A stretch of 64,000 nt of DNA from Bacillus sp. B-jedd (GCF_000821085.1 NZ_CCXR01000001.1:1509001-1573000), one strand, 5' to 3'; shown: positions 36,267 to 45,945, counted from the stretch's first letter. Numbers and translations: made by a program. Notes: a model not told the origin generated them from the sequence alone.

Positions 36267-37553
36267 ATGAACAGCAATGAGATATTTGTCAGTCTTGACA
36301 TCGGTACATCCAGTGTAAAGGTGATCATAGGGGAAAAAGTCAACGACTCATTAAATATTATCGGAGTTGGCAACGTTAAATCAGCCGGTCTTAAAAAAGG
36401 GGCCATCGTTGATATAGAAGAAACCGTTCATTCTATTAAAAAAGCAGTAGAACAAGCAGAGAGAATGATAGGAATGGAGATACGCCAGGTGATCGTTGGA
36501 GTAACAGGAAATCATGTCCTGCTTCAGCCTTGCCATGGTGTTGTTGCTGTTTCAGGTGAAGACAAAGTTATAACTCGTGAAGACATATACAGGGTTGAGG
36601 ATGCGGCTAAGGTCATTTCCATCCCGCCTGAAAGGGAAATTATCGATGTTGTCCCGAAACAATATATTGTCGATGGCCAGGATGAGATTACAGATCCCAT
36701 TAATATGATGGGTGTCAGGCTTGAAATGGAAGGTTCAATCATAACCGGTTATAAAACAATCTTACATAATGTATTGCGATGTGTAGAACGCGCTAATCTT
36801 GAAGTTCTTGATATAACACTTCAACCGCTTGCGGCAGGCATGTTTTCATTATCCGAAGATGAAAAAAACCTTGGCACAGCCCTCATTGATGTTGGCGGGG
36901 GAACCACTACGATTGCCGTTTTTGAAGAAGGAAGCCTGACTGCGACAAGCGTCATTCCGGTTGGCGGCGAACACATTACAAAAGATCTCTCCATCGTCCT
37001 GAGGACATCGACCGAAAATGCTGAAAAGATTAAGCTGAAATATGGACATGCCTTTTTTGAAGAGGCATCCGAGGACGAAGTTTTCAGTGTTCCGGTCATT
37101 GGCAGCGACCAGCATCAGCAATTCAATCAGCTGGAAATTTCCGAAATCATTGAGGCCAGACTGGAAGAAATTTTCGATTTGGTGCTGCATGAATTAAAAA
37201 GGATGGGCATCAGGGATTTGCCAGGCGGTTTTGTCCTGACGGGCGGCGTTTCCAATATGGAAGGTGTACTGGAACTTGCCCAATCTGTTTTCCAATCAAG
37301 GGTAAGAAGGGCGGTCCCTGACTATATCGGTGTCAGGGAACCTCAATATACCACGGGTGTGGGCCTTATTAAATATGCCAGCAAGAGCAGTAAATACGAA
37401 GATTATGGCATGGCAGCCGTATCCGTTCCCCATCAGTCGGAGCAGAAGGAAAAAAGGCAGCAAAAGCCTCAGCAAAAACAGAAACAAGTAAAACAAAATG
37501 AAGAAAAGATGACGACGAAAGTTAAAAAATTCCTTGGGTACTTTTTTGAATAA
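36267..37553 (+). CDS. ftsA: FtsA, actin-like Z-ring membrane anchor
   Basis: A 428-residue actin-fold ATPase that tethers FtsZ to the membrane. Motifs: FVSLDIGTSSVKVIIGE (phosphate 1), the SHS2 1C domain, ALIDVGGGTTTIAVF (phosphate 2), GGFVLTGGVSNMEGV (adenosine) and a C-terminal amphipathic helix (TKVKKFLGYFFE) after a glutamine/lysine-rich linker. AAAGGAGGTG lies upstream. It is followed by ftsZ after 146 bases. Confidence 0.96.
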   Translation: MNSNEIFVSLDIGTSSVKVIIGEKVNDSLNIIGVGNVKSAGLKKGAIVDIEETVHSIKKAVEQAERMIGMEIRQVIVGVTGNHVLLQPCHGVVAVSGEDKVITREDIYRVEDAAKVISIPPEREIIDVVPKQYIVDGQDEITDPINMMGVRLEMEGSIITGYKTILHNVLRCVERANLEVLDITLQPLAAGMFSLSEDEKNLGTALIDVGGGTTTIAVFEEGSLTATSVIPVGGEHITKDLSIVLRTSTENAEKIKLKYGHAFFEEASEDEVFSVPVIGSDQHQQFNQLEISEIIEARLEEIFDLVLHELKRMGIRDLPGGFVLTGGVSNMEGVLELAQSVFQSRVRRAVPDYIGVREPQYTTGVGLIKYASKSSKYEDYGMAAVSVPHQSEQKEKRQQKPQQKQKQVKQNEEKMTTKVKKFLGYFFE

Positions 37554-37699
37554 AACAATTGTTCAGCCTGGCGGAAATCATTTGCCAGGGAGGCTCGGAA
37601 TTGCTAGGCATTGCCTGCTCCGCATTATACGCCGGGAAGCCGGTAATTGGCACGGAGATACAGGCATAAACGAATATGGACGAATTAGGAGGATCTATC

Positions 37700-38836
37700 A
37701 TGTTGGAGTTTGATACAAATTTAGATCAGCTGGCAACAATTAAAGTAATCGGAGTCGGAGGCGGCGGAAATAACGCTGTTAACCGGATGATTGAACATGG
37801 TGTCCAAGGAGTAGAATTTATTGCGGTCAACACAGATGCGCAGGCACTAAACCTTTCAAAGGCAGAAGTGAAAATGCAAATAGGCGCTAAACTTACCCGC
37901 GGACTCGGTGCCGGAGCGAACCCTGAAGTGGGCAAAAAGGCGGCTGAAGAGAGCAAAGAGCAGATTGAAGAAGCTTTAAGAGGTGCCGATATGGTGTTCG
38001 TTACCGCTGGAATGGGCGGCGGAACAGGAACAGGGGCCGCGCCAGTCATTGCGCAAATTGCCCGCGATCTTGGGGCTTTGACAGTCGGTGTCGTCACACG
38101 CCCATTTACCTTTGAAGGTAAAAAGCGCCAAAACCAGGCTGCGATGGGGATTGCAGGAATGAAGGAAGCCGTGGATACACTTATTGTCATTCCAAATGAC
38201 CGCCTCCTTGAAATTGTCGATAAAAGCACTCCAATGCTTGAAGCATTCCGTGAAGCGGATAATGTCCTCCGCCAGGGTGTCCAGGGGATTTCAGACTTGA
38301 TTGCTGTTCCAGGTTTGATAAACCTTGACTTTGCAGATGTTAAAACAATCATGTCAAGCAAGGGCTCTGCTTTGATGGGCATCGGTGTCGCATCAGGTGA
38401 GAACCGCGCTGCGGAAGCTGCGAAAAAAGCAATCAGCTCACCTCTGCTTGAAACATCCATTGATGGCGCACAAGGCGTCCTGATGAATATTACTGGCGGC
38501 ACGAACCTTAGCCTTTATGAAGTCCAGGAAGCTGCTGATATTGTTGCTTCGGCTTCAGATCAAGAAGTGAATATGATTTTCGGTTCTGTCATCAATGAGA
38601 ATTTGAAAGATGAAATTCTCGTGACTGTCATTGCTACAGGCTTCAATGAGGAAGCCGTCCAGCAAAGGCCATCTGCTAGGCCGTCATTTGGGCACCAGAA
38701 ACCAGCTGCCCCGACTGTAAAAAGGGAAGTGAAAAGGGAAGAACCCGTTTCAGAGCCTGCAAGGCCTTCAACTATTTCACAGGAAGATACACTTGATATC
38801 CCGACTTTCCTGAGAAACCGTAACAGAAGAAGATAG
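37700..38836 (+). CDS. ftsZ: FtsZ, tubulin-like division GTPase
   Basis: A 378-residue GTPase that forms the Z ring. Motifs: [17 protein letters not shown], the tubulin signature [13 protein letters not shown] near residue 105, NVDFADV-type T7 loop ([10 protein letters not shown]), then a variable linker and the conserved C-terminal peptide [12 protein letters not shown] that binds FtsA, SepF and EzrA. ATG at 37700 has TAGGAGG 8 bases upstream. A terminator follows. Confidence 0.98.
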   Translation: MLEFDTNLDQLATIKVIGVGGGGNNAVNRMIEHGVQGVEFIAVNTDAQALNLSKAEVKMQIGAKLTRGLGAGANPEVGKKAAEESKEQIEEALRGADMVFVTAGMGGGTGTGAAPVIAQIARDLGALTVGVVTRPFTFEGKKRQNQAAMGIAGMKEAVDTLIVIPNDRLLEIVDKSTPMLEAFREADNVLRQGVQGISDLIAVPGLINLDFADVKTIMSSKGSALMGIGVASGENRAAEAAKKAISSPLLETSIDGAQGVLMNITGGTNLSLYEVQEAADIVASASDQEVNMIFGSVINENLKDEILVTVIATGFNEEAVQQRPSARPSFGHQKPAAPTVKREVKREEPVSEPARPSTISQEDTLDIPTFLRNRNRRR

Positions 38837-38857
38837 CTTTTCATCATAAAAAGATTC

Positions 38858-38886
38858 ACGGCATGCCAAAATGGCATGCCGTTTTT
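38858..38886 (+). terminator. Intrinsic terminator after ftsZ
   Basis: ACGGCATGCC and GGCATGCCGT form a perfect 10-bp stem with a 5-base loop, followed by TTTT. Confidence 0.92.
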
Positions 38887-38931
38887 CTGTATAAGTTCAG
38901 ATAAGGCGTAAAATTGATCTCCACCATATTC

Positions 38932-39049
38932 CTCGACGGGTTCAAAGTTTTCATCAAAAAATACTGACAAAAAGCGCAATGAAAAGTTGAAACTTCCTTC
39001 TTTTCACATACAGGAAGCGACACCTTCCATCTTTCTAATAAGATATACT
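38932..39049 (+). promoter_or_regulatory. Candidate Spo0A-activated spoIIG promoter
   Basis: TATACT (39044-39049) is preceded after an unusually long 21-base spacer by GCGACA (39017-39022), the layout of the B. subtilis spoIIG promoter, which sigma-A uses only with Spo0A~P. Spo0A-box-like 7-mers lie at 38932 (CTCGACG, inverse), 38965 (TGACAAA) and over the -35 (39016), each 5 of 7 matches to TGTCGAA. Individually weak; the combination and place support the call. Confidence 0.5.
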
Positions 39050-39108
39050 TTTCCGTAAACAGAACACGGTTCCCTGCTTGTTGCCAGGAGCCCAAAAAGG
39101 AGGTACGT

Positions 39109-40047
39109 GTGACTGTTTATCTTGATGTAATCTGGGTCTTGAATTTTCTGTTTGACAGCCTTCTGCTCATCATGTCGGCAATTCTTCTCAAAAGGCGGGT
39201 CAAGTTATGGAGGATTGCGGCTGGAGGCTTTATCGGTTCGCTTATTATCTTACTTTATTTCACTCCTGCAGCAATCTATTCCGGTCATCCCCTGTCCAAA
39301 ATGGCCTTTTCCGTCCTAATGGTATTGGCTTCCTTCGGATATAAGAGATTGAAGTTCTTTTTATCTGCATTAATGGCCCTTTATTTTTCAACCTTTCTAA
39401 TCGGAGGGACATTAATGGGAGCTCATTATTTCCTCCAATCCAGCAGCAGCTTGTTCAAATCATTTGTATCATCTGCTTCACCTGGTTTCGGAGATCCAAT
39501 CAGCTGGCTGTTTGTGTTCCTGGGGTTTCCGCTTGCCTGGCATTTCTCCCGCGTCAGGCTTGAGAGCCATGAAATGGCCAAAATAAAATATGACCAAATC
39601 GTTAATGTACAAATATCATTAAACGAAAAACTTTATGATTTTACAGGACTGATAGACAGCGGCAATCAATTATATGATCCTTTGACCCGTAATCCTGTCA
39701 TGTTTGTGTCGATTAATAAAATTGTGAAGGAACTTCCGGAGGAACTTTTTCTGATTTCATCCTTTCCTGATGACATCATTCATGGAAAAAAAACAGTCCC
39801 CTCAAAATGGGAAAGCCGTTTAAGGATTGTTCCATGCGCGGTTGTCGGACAAGAACACCAATTAATATTGGGAGTTAAACCTGATTATGTGCTTATCAGG
39901 GATAGTATAAACACCTTCAAGTCGGAACGGGTACTTGTATCCTTTACTACGCAGGAGCTATCCTCAGATGGGTCTTATCAATGTATTGTCCATCCTAAAT
40001 TGCTGGCTGGCGTTCCGGAAAGTCACCAGACCGCTGCAAGCTATTAA
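39109..40047 (+). CDS. spoIIGA: SpoIIGA, pro-sigma-E processing aspartic protease
   Basis: A 312-residue membrane protease that removes the pro-sequence of sigma-E after the forespore signal SpoIIR. The N-terminal half has five membrane helices; the C-terminal half is a retropepsin-like domain with the active site LIDSGNQLYDPLT, the aspartate being residue 183 as in B. subtilis. The start is GTG at 39109 with AAGGAGG upstream. sigE follows 41 bases on, in the same operon. Confidence 0.94.
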   Translation: MTVYLDVIWVLNFLFDSLLLIMSAILLKRRVKLWRIAAGGFIGSLIILLYFTPAAIYSGHPLSKMAFSVLMVLASFGYKRLKFFLSALMALYFSTFLIGGTLMGAHYFLQSSSSLFKSFVSSASPGFGDPISWLFVFLGFPLAWHFSRVRLESHEMAKIKYDQIVNVQISLNEKLYDFTGLIDSGNQLYDPLTRNPVMFVSINKIVKELPEELFLISSFPDDIIHGKKTVPSKWESRLRIVPCAVVGQEHQLILGVKPDYVLIRDSINTFKSERVLVSFTTQELSSDGSYQCIVHPKLLAGVPESHQTAASY

Positions 40048-40088
40048 TAATATACTCATAAAGACATAATTTAGAAGGAGGAAAACAG

Positions 40089-40808
40089 GTGAAAAATTGG
40101 AGGCTGCGCATAAATTATTATTGGTCCAAGCTGCTCATAAAGCTCGGATTTAAAAAGGATGAAGTATTTTATATTGGCGGGAGCGAAGCGCTGCCTCCCC
40201 CATTAAGCAAGGAAGAAGAAGAGGTGCTGCTGAAAAAACTGCCTGAAGGGGATAAGGCGGCCAGGTCAGTCCTGATCGAACGGAATTTGCGTCTCGTTGT
40301 TTATATCGCGAGGAAATTTGAGAATACAGGAATCAACATTGAGGACCTTATTTCAATCGGGACAATCGGCCTGATCAAGGCTGTCAATACATTCAACCCG
40401 GAGAAAAAAATAAAGCTTGCTACATATGCGTCCAGGTGCATTGAAAATGAAATACTTATGTATTTGCGACGAAACAATAAAATTCGCTCGGAAGTTTCAT
40501 TTGATGAGCCGCTGAATATTGACTGGGATGGGAACGAACTCCTCCTTTCCGATGTCCTTGGGACAGATGAGGATATAATCACCCGGGATTTGGAAGCGAA
40601 TGTTGACAAGAAGCTTTTGGCAAAAGCCCTTCACCAATTGTCCGACCGTGAAAAACAAATTATGGAACTGAGATTTGGCCTTGTTAACGGCGAAGAGAAA
40701 ACACAAAAGGATGTTGCCGATTTACTTGGGATATCTCAATCCTATATTTCCCGCCTGGAAAAAAGAATTATCAAACGGCTTAGAAAAGAATTCAATAAAA
40801 TGGTCTAA
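40089..40808 (+). CDS. sigE: SigE, RNA polymerase sigma-E factor (pro-sigma-E)
   Basis: A 239-residue sigma-70 factor, the first mother-cell sigma factor. The first 27-29 residues ([20 protein letters not shown] and on) are the membrane-binding pro-sequence cut by SpoIIGA. Then region 2 ([37 protein letters not shown]), region 3 and region 4 ([37 protein letters not shown]). GTG start at 40089 with GAAGGAGG upstream. Confidence 0.97.
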   Translation: MKNWRLRINYYWSKLLIKLGFKKDEVFYIGGSEALPPPLSKEEEEVLLKKLPEGDKAARSVLIERNLRLVVYIARKFENTGINIEDLISIGTIGLIKAVNTFNPEKKIKLATYASRCIENEILMYLRRNNKIRSEVSFDEPLNIDWDGNELLLSDVLGTDEDIITRDLEANVDKKLLAKALHQLSDREKQIMELRFGLVNGEEKTQKDVADLLGISQSYISRLEKRIIKRLRKEFNKMV

Positions 40809-40892
40809 TTATTTTTTTGTGATAAAAATCAATGATGACGGGTATCTTTCCTAATTAACGGATATTTCCTGAATAATGAGCCATTTCCTCCC

Positions 40893-40922
40893 TGCATATT
40901 TTTCCTTTCCAAGGAGATACTG
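40893..40922 (+). promoter_or_regulatory. Candidate sigma-F/sigma-G promoter of sigG
   Basis: TGCATA (40893-40898), 17-base spacer, GATACTG (40916-40922), close to the forespore consensus (TGAATA, N17-18, CATACTA). It lies 40 bases before the sigG start; in B. subtilis sigG has a sigma-F promoter in this gap. Confidence 0.6.
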
Positions 40923-40961
40923 TTTTTTGAACAGCAGCTCCTATGAGGAGGGAAAAAAGCA

Positions 40962-41741
40962 TTGACTCGAAATAAGGTTGAGATTTGCGGGGTTGATACA
41001 TCGAAACTTCCAGTATTGAAAAACGAAGAAATGCGCAAGCTTTTCAGGGAAATGCAGGAAGGGGATCTTACAGCAAGGGAAAAACTGGTCAACGGGAATT
41101 TGCGTCTCGTCTTAAGTGTCATCCAAAGGTTTAACAATCGGGGAGAGTTCGTTGATGATCTTTTTCAAGTTGGCTGTATCGGCCTCATGAAGTCAATAGA
41201 CAACTTCGATCTCGGACAGAATGTTAAATTTTCAACTTACGCTGTACCAATGATTATTGGTGAAATACGCCGCTATTTAAGAGATAACAACCCAATTCGG
41301 GTTTCGAGATCCCTTAGGGATATTGCCTACAAGGCCCTGCAAGTGAGGGAGAGGCTGATGAGTGAAACCTCCAGGGAACCAACCGCGGAAGAAATCGCGA
41401 AAGTACTTGAAGTTCCCCATGAAGAAATTGTTTTTGCTCTGGATGCCATCCAGGATCCTGTTTCTTTATTTGAACCAATCTATAATGACGGCGGAGACCC
41501 AATCTTCGTCATGGATCAATTGAGTGATGAGCGCAATAAGGACACACAATGGATTGAGGAAATCGCCTTAAAAGAAGGAATGAGAAGGCTGAATGAGCGG
41601 GAGAAACTGATTTTAAGAAAGCGGTTTTTCCAGGGAAAGACGCAAATGGAAGTAGCTGATGAAATAGGTATATCCCAGGCACAGGTATCCAGGCTTGAAA
41701 AAGCAGCCATTAAACAAATGAGTAAAAATATCCAAAGTTGA
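40962..41741 (+). CDS. sigG: SigG, RNA polymerase sigma-G factor
   Basis: A 259-residue sigma-70 factor, the late forespore sigma. It begins RNKVEICGVDTSKLPVL, the sigma-G N-terminus, with region 2 (LVNGNLRLVLSVIQRF, DDLFQVGCIGLMKSIDNF) and region 4 (RLNEREKLILRKRFFQGKTQ, EIGISQAQVSRLEKAA). The start is TTG at 40962 with GAGGAGGG about 10 bases upstream; a weak start codon may help to keep expression low. A strong terminator follows. Confidence 0.97.
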   Translation: MTRNKVEICGVDTSKLPVLKNEEMRKLFREMQEGDLTAREKLVNGNLRLVLSVIQRFNNRGEFVDDLFQVGCIGLMKSIDNFDLGQNVKFSTYAVPMIIGEIRRYLRDNNPIRVSRSLRDIAYKALQVRERLMSETSREPTAEEIAKVLEVPHEEIVFALDAIQDPVSLFEPIYNDGGDPIFVMDQLSDERNKDTQWIEEIALKEGMRRLNEREKLILRKRFFQGKTQMEVADEIGISQAQVSRLEKAAIKQMSKNIQS

Positions 41742-41766
41742 AGCTGCCCGCGGGCAGCTTTTTCAA
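41741..41766 (+). terminator. Intrinsic terminator after sigG
   Basis: AAGCTGCCCG and CGGGCAGCTT form a perfect 20-base palindrome followed by TTTT. Confidence 0.9.
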
Positions 41767-41873
41767 CTTGTCTGAGCCTTTTCTATTGAGGGGAATTTAA
41801 AGCGTTGATAAAAGTACAGTTTCTCTCTTCCTTGTCATATATTTTTACAAGAACAGGACAGGAGTGAATTGAA

Positions 41874-42155
41874 ATGGTGAGAATTTCTGATTTTCAAATG
41901 AAGGATGTTATCAACGTAGCAGACGGCAAAAAACTCGGGAATGTAACGGATATAGACATTAATTTAAATACCGGAAAAATACAGGCAGTAGTGATAGGCG
42001 GAATGGGCAAGGTATTGGGCCTGTTTGGGAAAGAGGAAGATACGGTCATTCCCTGGTCGAATATATTGAAGATCGGCCAGGATGTCATCCTTGTCCGGGT
42101 GGCAGGCATTCCAATCCAGTCAACCCCGGAAGGACAGGAAAACACTGTCAGTTAG
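41874..42155 (+). CDS. ylmC: YlmC/YmxH-family PRC-barrel protein
   Basis: A 93-residue protein with a PRC-barrel fold (ISDFQMKDVINVADGKKLGN, then DIDINLNTGKIQAVVI). Family members are tied to sporulation in Bacillus, but the molecular role is unknown. ACAGGAG lies upstream of the ATG. In B. subtilis ylmA stands between sigG and ylmC; it is absent here. Confidence 0.85.
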   Translation: MVRISDFQMKDVINVADGKKLGNVTDIDINLNTGKIQAVVIGGMGKVLGLFGKEEDTVIPWSNILKIGQDVILVRVAGIPIQSTPEGQENTVS

Positions 42156-42217
42156 GCTAACAGGTACCGGATTGCTCCCTTGTATGGTAAACTATAGAAA
42201 AAAACAGGGGATTAAAA

Positions 42218-43039
42218 ATGGAACCATTTTTATTAACAAATCAGTCGACTTATTTTCTGGACAAATGGATGAAAATACACCCCGGCTTAACTGCTGGTTT
42301 TTCTTCCCGCAATGGCGGTTCAGGCAGCAGAGAATACGGAAGCCTGAACACAGGCTTCCATGTTGGTGATGACCCACTCATCGTAAGAAGAAACAGGGAG
42401 CTGATCGCTGAGGAGGCCGGGTTTGGGCTCGAGGATATGGTCGGAAGCGAGCAGACACACGGGATAAACATAATCAAGGCTGATAGCCGCCATAAAGGCA
42501 AGGGAGCGGCCGAATACAGCACAGCCTTAAAAGATACGGACGGGTTATATACAAAGGAACCGGGGCTTTTGCTTACCATGTGCTTCGCTGATTGCGTTCC
42601 GCTATATTTCTTCCATCCCAACAGCAAGATGGCGGGGATAGCCCATGCCGGCTGGAAAGGGACTGTTCATGGAATTGGGCCTGAAATGGTCAGGCTATGG
42701 GGAGAAGAAGGTATACGCCCGGAGGAGATTTTTGCCGCTATAGGACCATCAATCTGCAAAAAATGTTATATTGTTGATGACTATGTTATCGGTTTTGTAG
42801 AAAATAGACTAGAACATGTCGAAAAAAAACCATATAATCAAATTAGTCCCGGCCAATATTCCCTTGATTTAAAAGAAATGAACAGATTGCTCCTGATTGA
42901 GGCGGGGATTCCGGAAAAGAATATCGCCGAAACTGGTTTATGTTCAAGCTGCGGAGGAGAGAACTTTTTCTCCCACCGAAGGGATAAAGGGAAGACTGGA
43001 AGGATGCTTGGTTTTATTGGCTGGAAGGAGGGTCTTTGA
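42218..43039 (+). CDS. ylmD: YlmD, PgeF/laccase-domain purine nucleoside phosphorylase family
   Basis: A 273-residue protein of the multicopper polyphenol oxidase (YfiH/PgeF) family. Metal-binding and conserved motifs: SSRNGGSGSREYGSLNTGFH, GSEQTHG, MCFADCVPL and IAHAGWKGTVHGI. Relatives act on purine nucleosides (phosphorylase/adenosine deaminase activity) or edit peptidoglycan precursors; which applies here is not shown. GGGGATT lies upstream. ylmE follows after 4 bases. Confidence 0.85.
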   Translation: MEPFLLTNQSTYFLDKWMKIHPGLTAGFSSRNGGSGSREYGSLNTGFHVGDDPLIVRRNRELIAEEAGFGLEDMVGSEQTHGINIIKADSRHKGKGAAEYSTALKDTDGLYTKEPGLLLTMCFADCVPLYFFHPNSKMAGIAHAGWKGTVHGIGPEMVRLWGEEGIRPEEIFAAIGPSICKKCYIVDDYVIGFVENRLEHVEKKPYNQISPGQYSLDLKEMNRLLLIEAGIPEKNIAETGLCSSCGGENFFSHRRDKGKTGRMLGFIGWKEGL

Positions 43040-43043
43040 GGTA

Positions 43044-43745
43044 ATGGGGGTATCAGGTAATCTAAGGGATATTAACAGCAAGATAAAAAGTGCCTGCCTT
43101 AAAGCTAACAGGGATCCTGAGGATGTAAGGATTATAGCTGTCACGAAATATGTCAGTAAAGAGAAGGCATTGGAAGCAGTTGAAGCGGGAATTGCCGATA
43201 TTGGCGAAAACCGGGATGAAGGCTTTTTGGAGAAATGGGAATTTTTAAACGGAAAGGCCTCTTTTCATTTCATCGGATCGCTGCAGACCCGAAAAGTTAA
43301 GAACATTATCGGCAAGGCTGATTATATCCATTCATTGGACAGGCTGTCCTTGGCAGAAGAAATCAACAAGCGGGCTACAGAACCTGTTAAATGCCTTGTA
43401 CAGGTAAATGTATCGGGGGAAGAGTCGAAACATGGGTTGAATCCTTCAGGTGTTGTGGACTTCATCAAAGAACTTGTGGAATATAAAAATATCCATGTCG
43501 AGGGATTGATGACCATGGCGCCCCTCACCGATGATCGAGAAAAGCTCCGAAAATGTTTCAGGGATTTGAGAATCCTGAGGGATCATATCAAGAATTTGAG
43601 GCTGGCACATGCTCCGTGTGAGGAACTGTCGATGGGAATGTCCAATGATTATACAATTGCAATTGAAGAAGGGGCAACGATGATCCGGATCGGTACAGCA
43701 CTGGTCGGAGAAAATGATTCGGAGGTGCAAAAAAATGAGCATTAA
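43044..43745 (+). CDS. ylmE: YlmE, YggS-family pyridoxal phosphate homeostasis protein
   Basis: A 233-residue PLP-binding TIM-barrel protein (YggS/PLPHP). The PLP lysine is K35 in [48 protein letters not shown] and the phosphate loop [22 protein letters not shown] follow. It buffers PLP rather than catalysing a reaction. ATG at 43044 has AAGGAGGG 11 bases upstream. Its end overlaps sepF by 11 bases. Confidence 0.9.
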   Translation: MGVSGNLRDINSKIKSACLKANRDPEDVRIIAVTKYVSKEKALEAVEAGIADIGENRDEGFLEKWEFLNGKASFHFIGSLQTRKVKNIIGKADYIHSLDRLSLAEEINKRATEPVKCLVQVNVSGEESKHGLNPSGVVDFIKELVEYKNIHVEGLMTMAPLTDDREKLRKCFRDLRILRDHIKNLRLAHAPCEELSMGMSNDYTIAIEEGATMIRIGTALVGENDSEVQKNEH

Positions 43746-44178
43746 GTCAAAATTTAAAACTTTCTTTTTCCTGGATGATCAATACGACGAAGAAGAGGAA
43801 TACGTGGAAGAGGCGGAGCCGCTCAGGGCGCAAAAGCATCAGCCTGCCAGGCAAACACAGAATGTCGTGAGCCTGCAGAGTGTTCAGAAATCGTCTAATT
43901 CAAAGGTAGTATTAATTGAACCAAGAATGTATTCAGAGGCACAGGAAATCGCCGACCACCTGAAAAACAAGAGAGCGGTGGTTGTCAATCTGCAGCGGAT
44001 TGACCACGACCAAGCGAAAAGGATCGTAGACTTCCTTAGCGGCACAGTCTATGCAATTGGTGGGGACATCCAGAAAATCGGGCTCAGCATTTTTCTTTGT
44101 ACCCCCGATAATGTAGAGGTTTCCGGAAACATTTCAGAGTTGATGCAGGAGCAAGATTTTTCTGATAAGAGGTGGTAA
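43735..44178 (+). CDS. sepF: SepF, Z-ring organising protein
   Basis: A 147-residue protein that binds membrane by an N-terminal amphipathic helix ([15 protein letters not shown]) and bundles FtsZ protofilaments through its C-terminal domain ([46 protein letters not shown]). An acidic, disordered linker lies between. GGAGGTG lies 7 bases upstream of ATG 43735, and the start overlaps ylmE. Confidence 0.95.
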   Translation: MSIKSKFKTFFFLDDQYDEEEEYVEEAEPLRAQKHQPARQTQNVVSLQSVQKSSNSKVVLIEPRMYSEAQEIADHLKNKRAVVVNLQRIDHDQAKRIVDFLSGTVYAIGGDIQKIGLSIFLCTPDNVEVSGNISELMQEQDFSDKRW

Positions 44179-44185
44179 AGTTTAA

Positions 44186-44446
44186 ATGGGTATGATCTAT
44201 GGAATATTATCGAATTTAATTATGCTTTATTACTGGGCATTGATTATTTATATATTGATGTCCTGGTTCCCGAATGCTAGGGGTTCGGCAATTGGTCAGT
44301 TCCTTACGAGGATCTGCGAACCATATCTTGAACCATTCAGAAGGTTCATTCCGCCTCTAGGCATGATTGATATTTCTCCAATTGTTGCGATTATTGTACT
44401 GAGATTTGCATCTGAAGGACTCAAAAAAGTTTTTATCTGGTTATAA
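44186..44446 (+). CDS. ylmG: YlmG, YggT-family membrane protein
   Basis: An 86-residue protein with two membrane helices and the YggT hallmark between them ([36 protein letters not shown]). Relatives affect osmotic tolerance and, in plastids and some bacteria, cell or nucleoid division; the exact role is unknown. AGAGGTGG lies upstream, 7 bases after sepF. Confidence 0.9.
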   Translation: MGMIYGILSNLIMLYYWALIIYILMSWFPNARGSAIGQFLTRICEPYLEPFRRFIPPLGMIDISPIVAIIVLRFASEGLKKVFIWL

Positions 44447-44525
44447 TTTCTTTATTTGCAAAAATAGTGCAATGGACATAGCACAAGTCCTTTTTGGAAA
44501 AGGATAAATTAGTAGGAGCAGGAAA

Positions 44526-45299
44526 ATGAATATTTATCAGCATTTCAGGCCAAGTGAAAGGGAATTTATCGACAAGGTGCTTCAATGGAAGAACCAGGTT
44601 GAAACGATGTATACCCCGAAGCTTACGGACTTTTTGGACCCAAGGGAACAGTTCATATTAAAGGCACTCGTTGGCGAAAGCGGGGATATCCGTATGGAAC
44701 TGTCGGGCGGCCCTTCTTTTGCTGAGCGCAAGAGGGCCCTTCTGCTTCCGGATTATGCAATGTCCACGCCGGATGACTTTCAAATCAGCCTTCTGGAGAT
44801 TCATTACCCGGCGAAATTCGTGACGGTTGAGCATCCCCATGTGTTGGGAAGCCTTATGTCGCTCGGTCTTAAAAGGGGAAAATTTGGCGATATACTGGCA
44901 GCAGAGGGCAGGATTCAATTTTTATGCGCCAATGAAGTGTCCGATTTTGTCAAAATGAATCTCGAGTCAATAGGAAGGGCCTCTGTGACCCTGAAGGAAG
45001 CTTCCTTGGATGACGTTCTTCACTCCGACGAAACGTGGGTGGAAATGCCGGAGACTGTCAGCTCGCTTAGGCTGGATACAGTCCTTGCCGCGATTCATAA
45101 CCTGTCAAGACAGAAATCCCAGCTGCTAATTACGCAGGGCCTGGTGAAGGTGAACTGGGAGGAAGTCGATGCCCCTTCATTCGAATGCGGGGAAGGCGAC
45201 ATGATATCAGCCAGGGGCTATGGCAGGGCGCGACTGAACTCCATCGAAGGAAAAACTAAAAAAGATAAATGGCGGATCATTGCCGCGAAGCATAAATAA
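44526..45299 (+). CDS. ylmH: YlmH, S4-domain RNA-binding protein
   Basis: A 257-residue protein with a C-terminal S4 RNA-binding domain (SSLRLDTVLAAIHNLSRQKS, LVKVNWEEVDAPSFECGEGDMIS). The N-terminal region is helical and contains FLDPREQFILKAL. YlmH binds stalled 50S ribosomal complexes and works in ribosome-associated quality control, next to RqcH, which is also encoded in this window. AGTAGGAGC lies upstream. Confidence 0.9.
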   Translation: MNIYQHFRPSEREFIDKVLQWKNQVETMYTPKLTDFLDPREQFILKALVGESGDIRMELSGGPSFAERKRALLLPDYAMSTPDDFQISLLEIHYPAKFVTVEHPHVLGSLMSLGLKRGKFGDILAAEGRIQFLCANEVSDFVKMNLESIGRASVTLKEASLDDVLHSDETWVEMPETVSSLRLDTVLAAIHNLSRQKSQLLITQGLVKVNWEEVDAPSFECGEGDMISARGYGRARLNSIEGKTKKDKWRIIAAKHK

Positions 45300-45429
45300 T
45301 TTTTTACAGCGGGCTTGAAGGAAAATGGAGCTTCCTGTCGAATTATTAGATACAGTACATAGAAAGCAGGCCTAAAGATTCCGGAAGGCTTGCGGGAGAA
45401 AGATGAAACTCAATTAGGGAGGTGGCGTC

Positions 45430-45945
45430 ATGCCATTAACGCCGTTGGATATACACAATAAGGAATTCACGAAAGGATTCCGGGGTTATGATGAAGATGA
45501 GGTAAATGAATTCCTTGATCAAGTCATCAAAGACTATGAACTGATTCTTAGGGAGAAAAAGGAATTGGAAGAGCGCCTGAATGATATGAATGACCGTCTT
45601 GGCCATTTTACCAATATTGAGGAAACGCTGAACAAATCCATTATTGTCGCGCAAGAAGCTGCCGAAGAAGTAAGAAGAATCGCTCAGAAAGAAGCGAAGC
45701 TGATTATAAAGGAAGCTGAAAAGAACGCAGACAGGATTGTGAATGAATCTTTATCCAAGGCTCGCAAAATCGCATTGGAAATCGAGGATCTGAAAAAACA
45801 GTCCAAGGTTTTCCGGACCCGTTTTAAAATGCTGATTGAAGCCCAGCTGGATTTGATTAATAATGATGATTGGGACCATCTGCTAAGCTATGAACTGGAT
45901 GCGACCGAATTGAAGGCGACTGAGGAAGAAGATTCGCTCGCTTGA
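45430..45945 (+). CDS. divIVA: DivIVA, polar and septal coiled-coil scaffold
   Basis: A 171-residue protein: the N-terminal membrane-curvature sensing domain (LTPLDIHNKEFTKGFRGYDE, with the exposed phenylalanine) and a long coiled coil. It marks cell poles and recruits MinJ and sporulation factors. AGGGAGGTGG lies upstream. The -35 of the next promoter overlaps its stop codon. No terminator follows, so it reads toward ileS unless the T-box stops it. Confidence 0.96.
   Translation: MPLTPLDIHNKEFTKGFRGYDEDEVNEFLDQVIKDYELILREKKELEERLNDMNDRLGHFTNIEETLNKSIIVAQEAAEEVRRIAQKEAKLIIKEAEKNADRIVNESLSKARKIALEIEDLKKQSKVFRTRFKMLIEAQLDLINNDDWDHLLSYELDATELKATEEEDSLA

Noticed and set aside
37726..38502. 258-codon minus-strand open frame inside ftsZ
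   Set aside because: A shadow of the GC-rich codons of ftsZ; the plus strand is certain.
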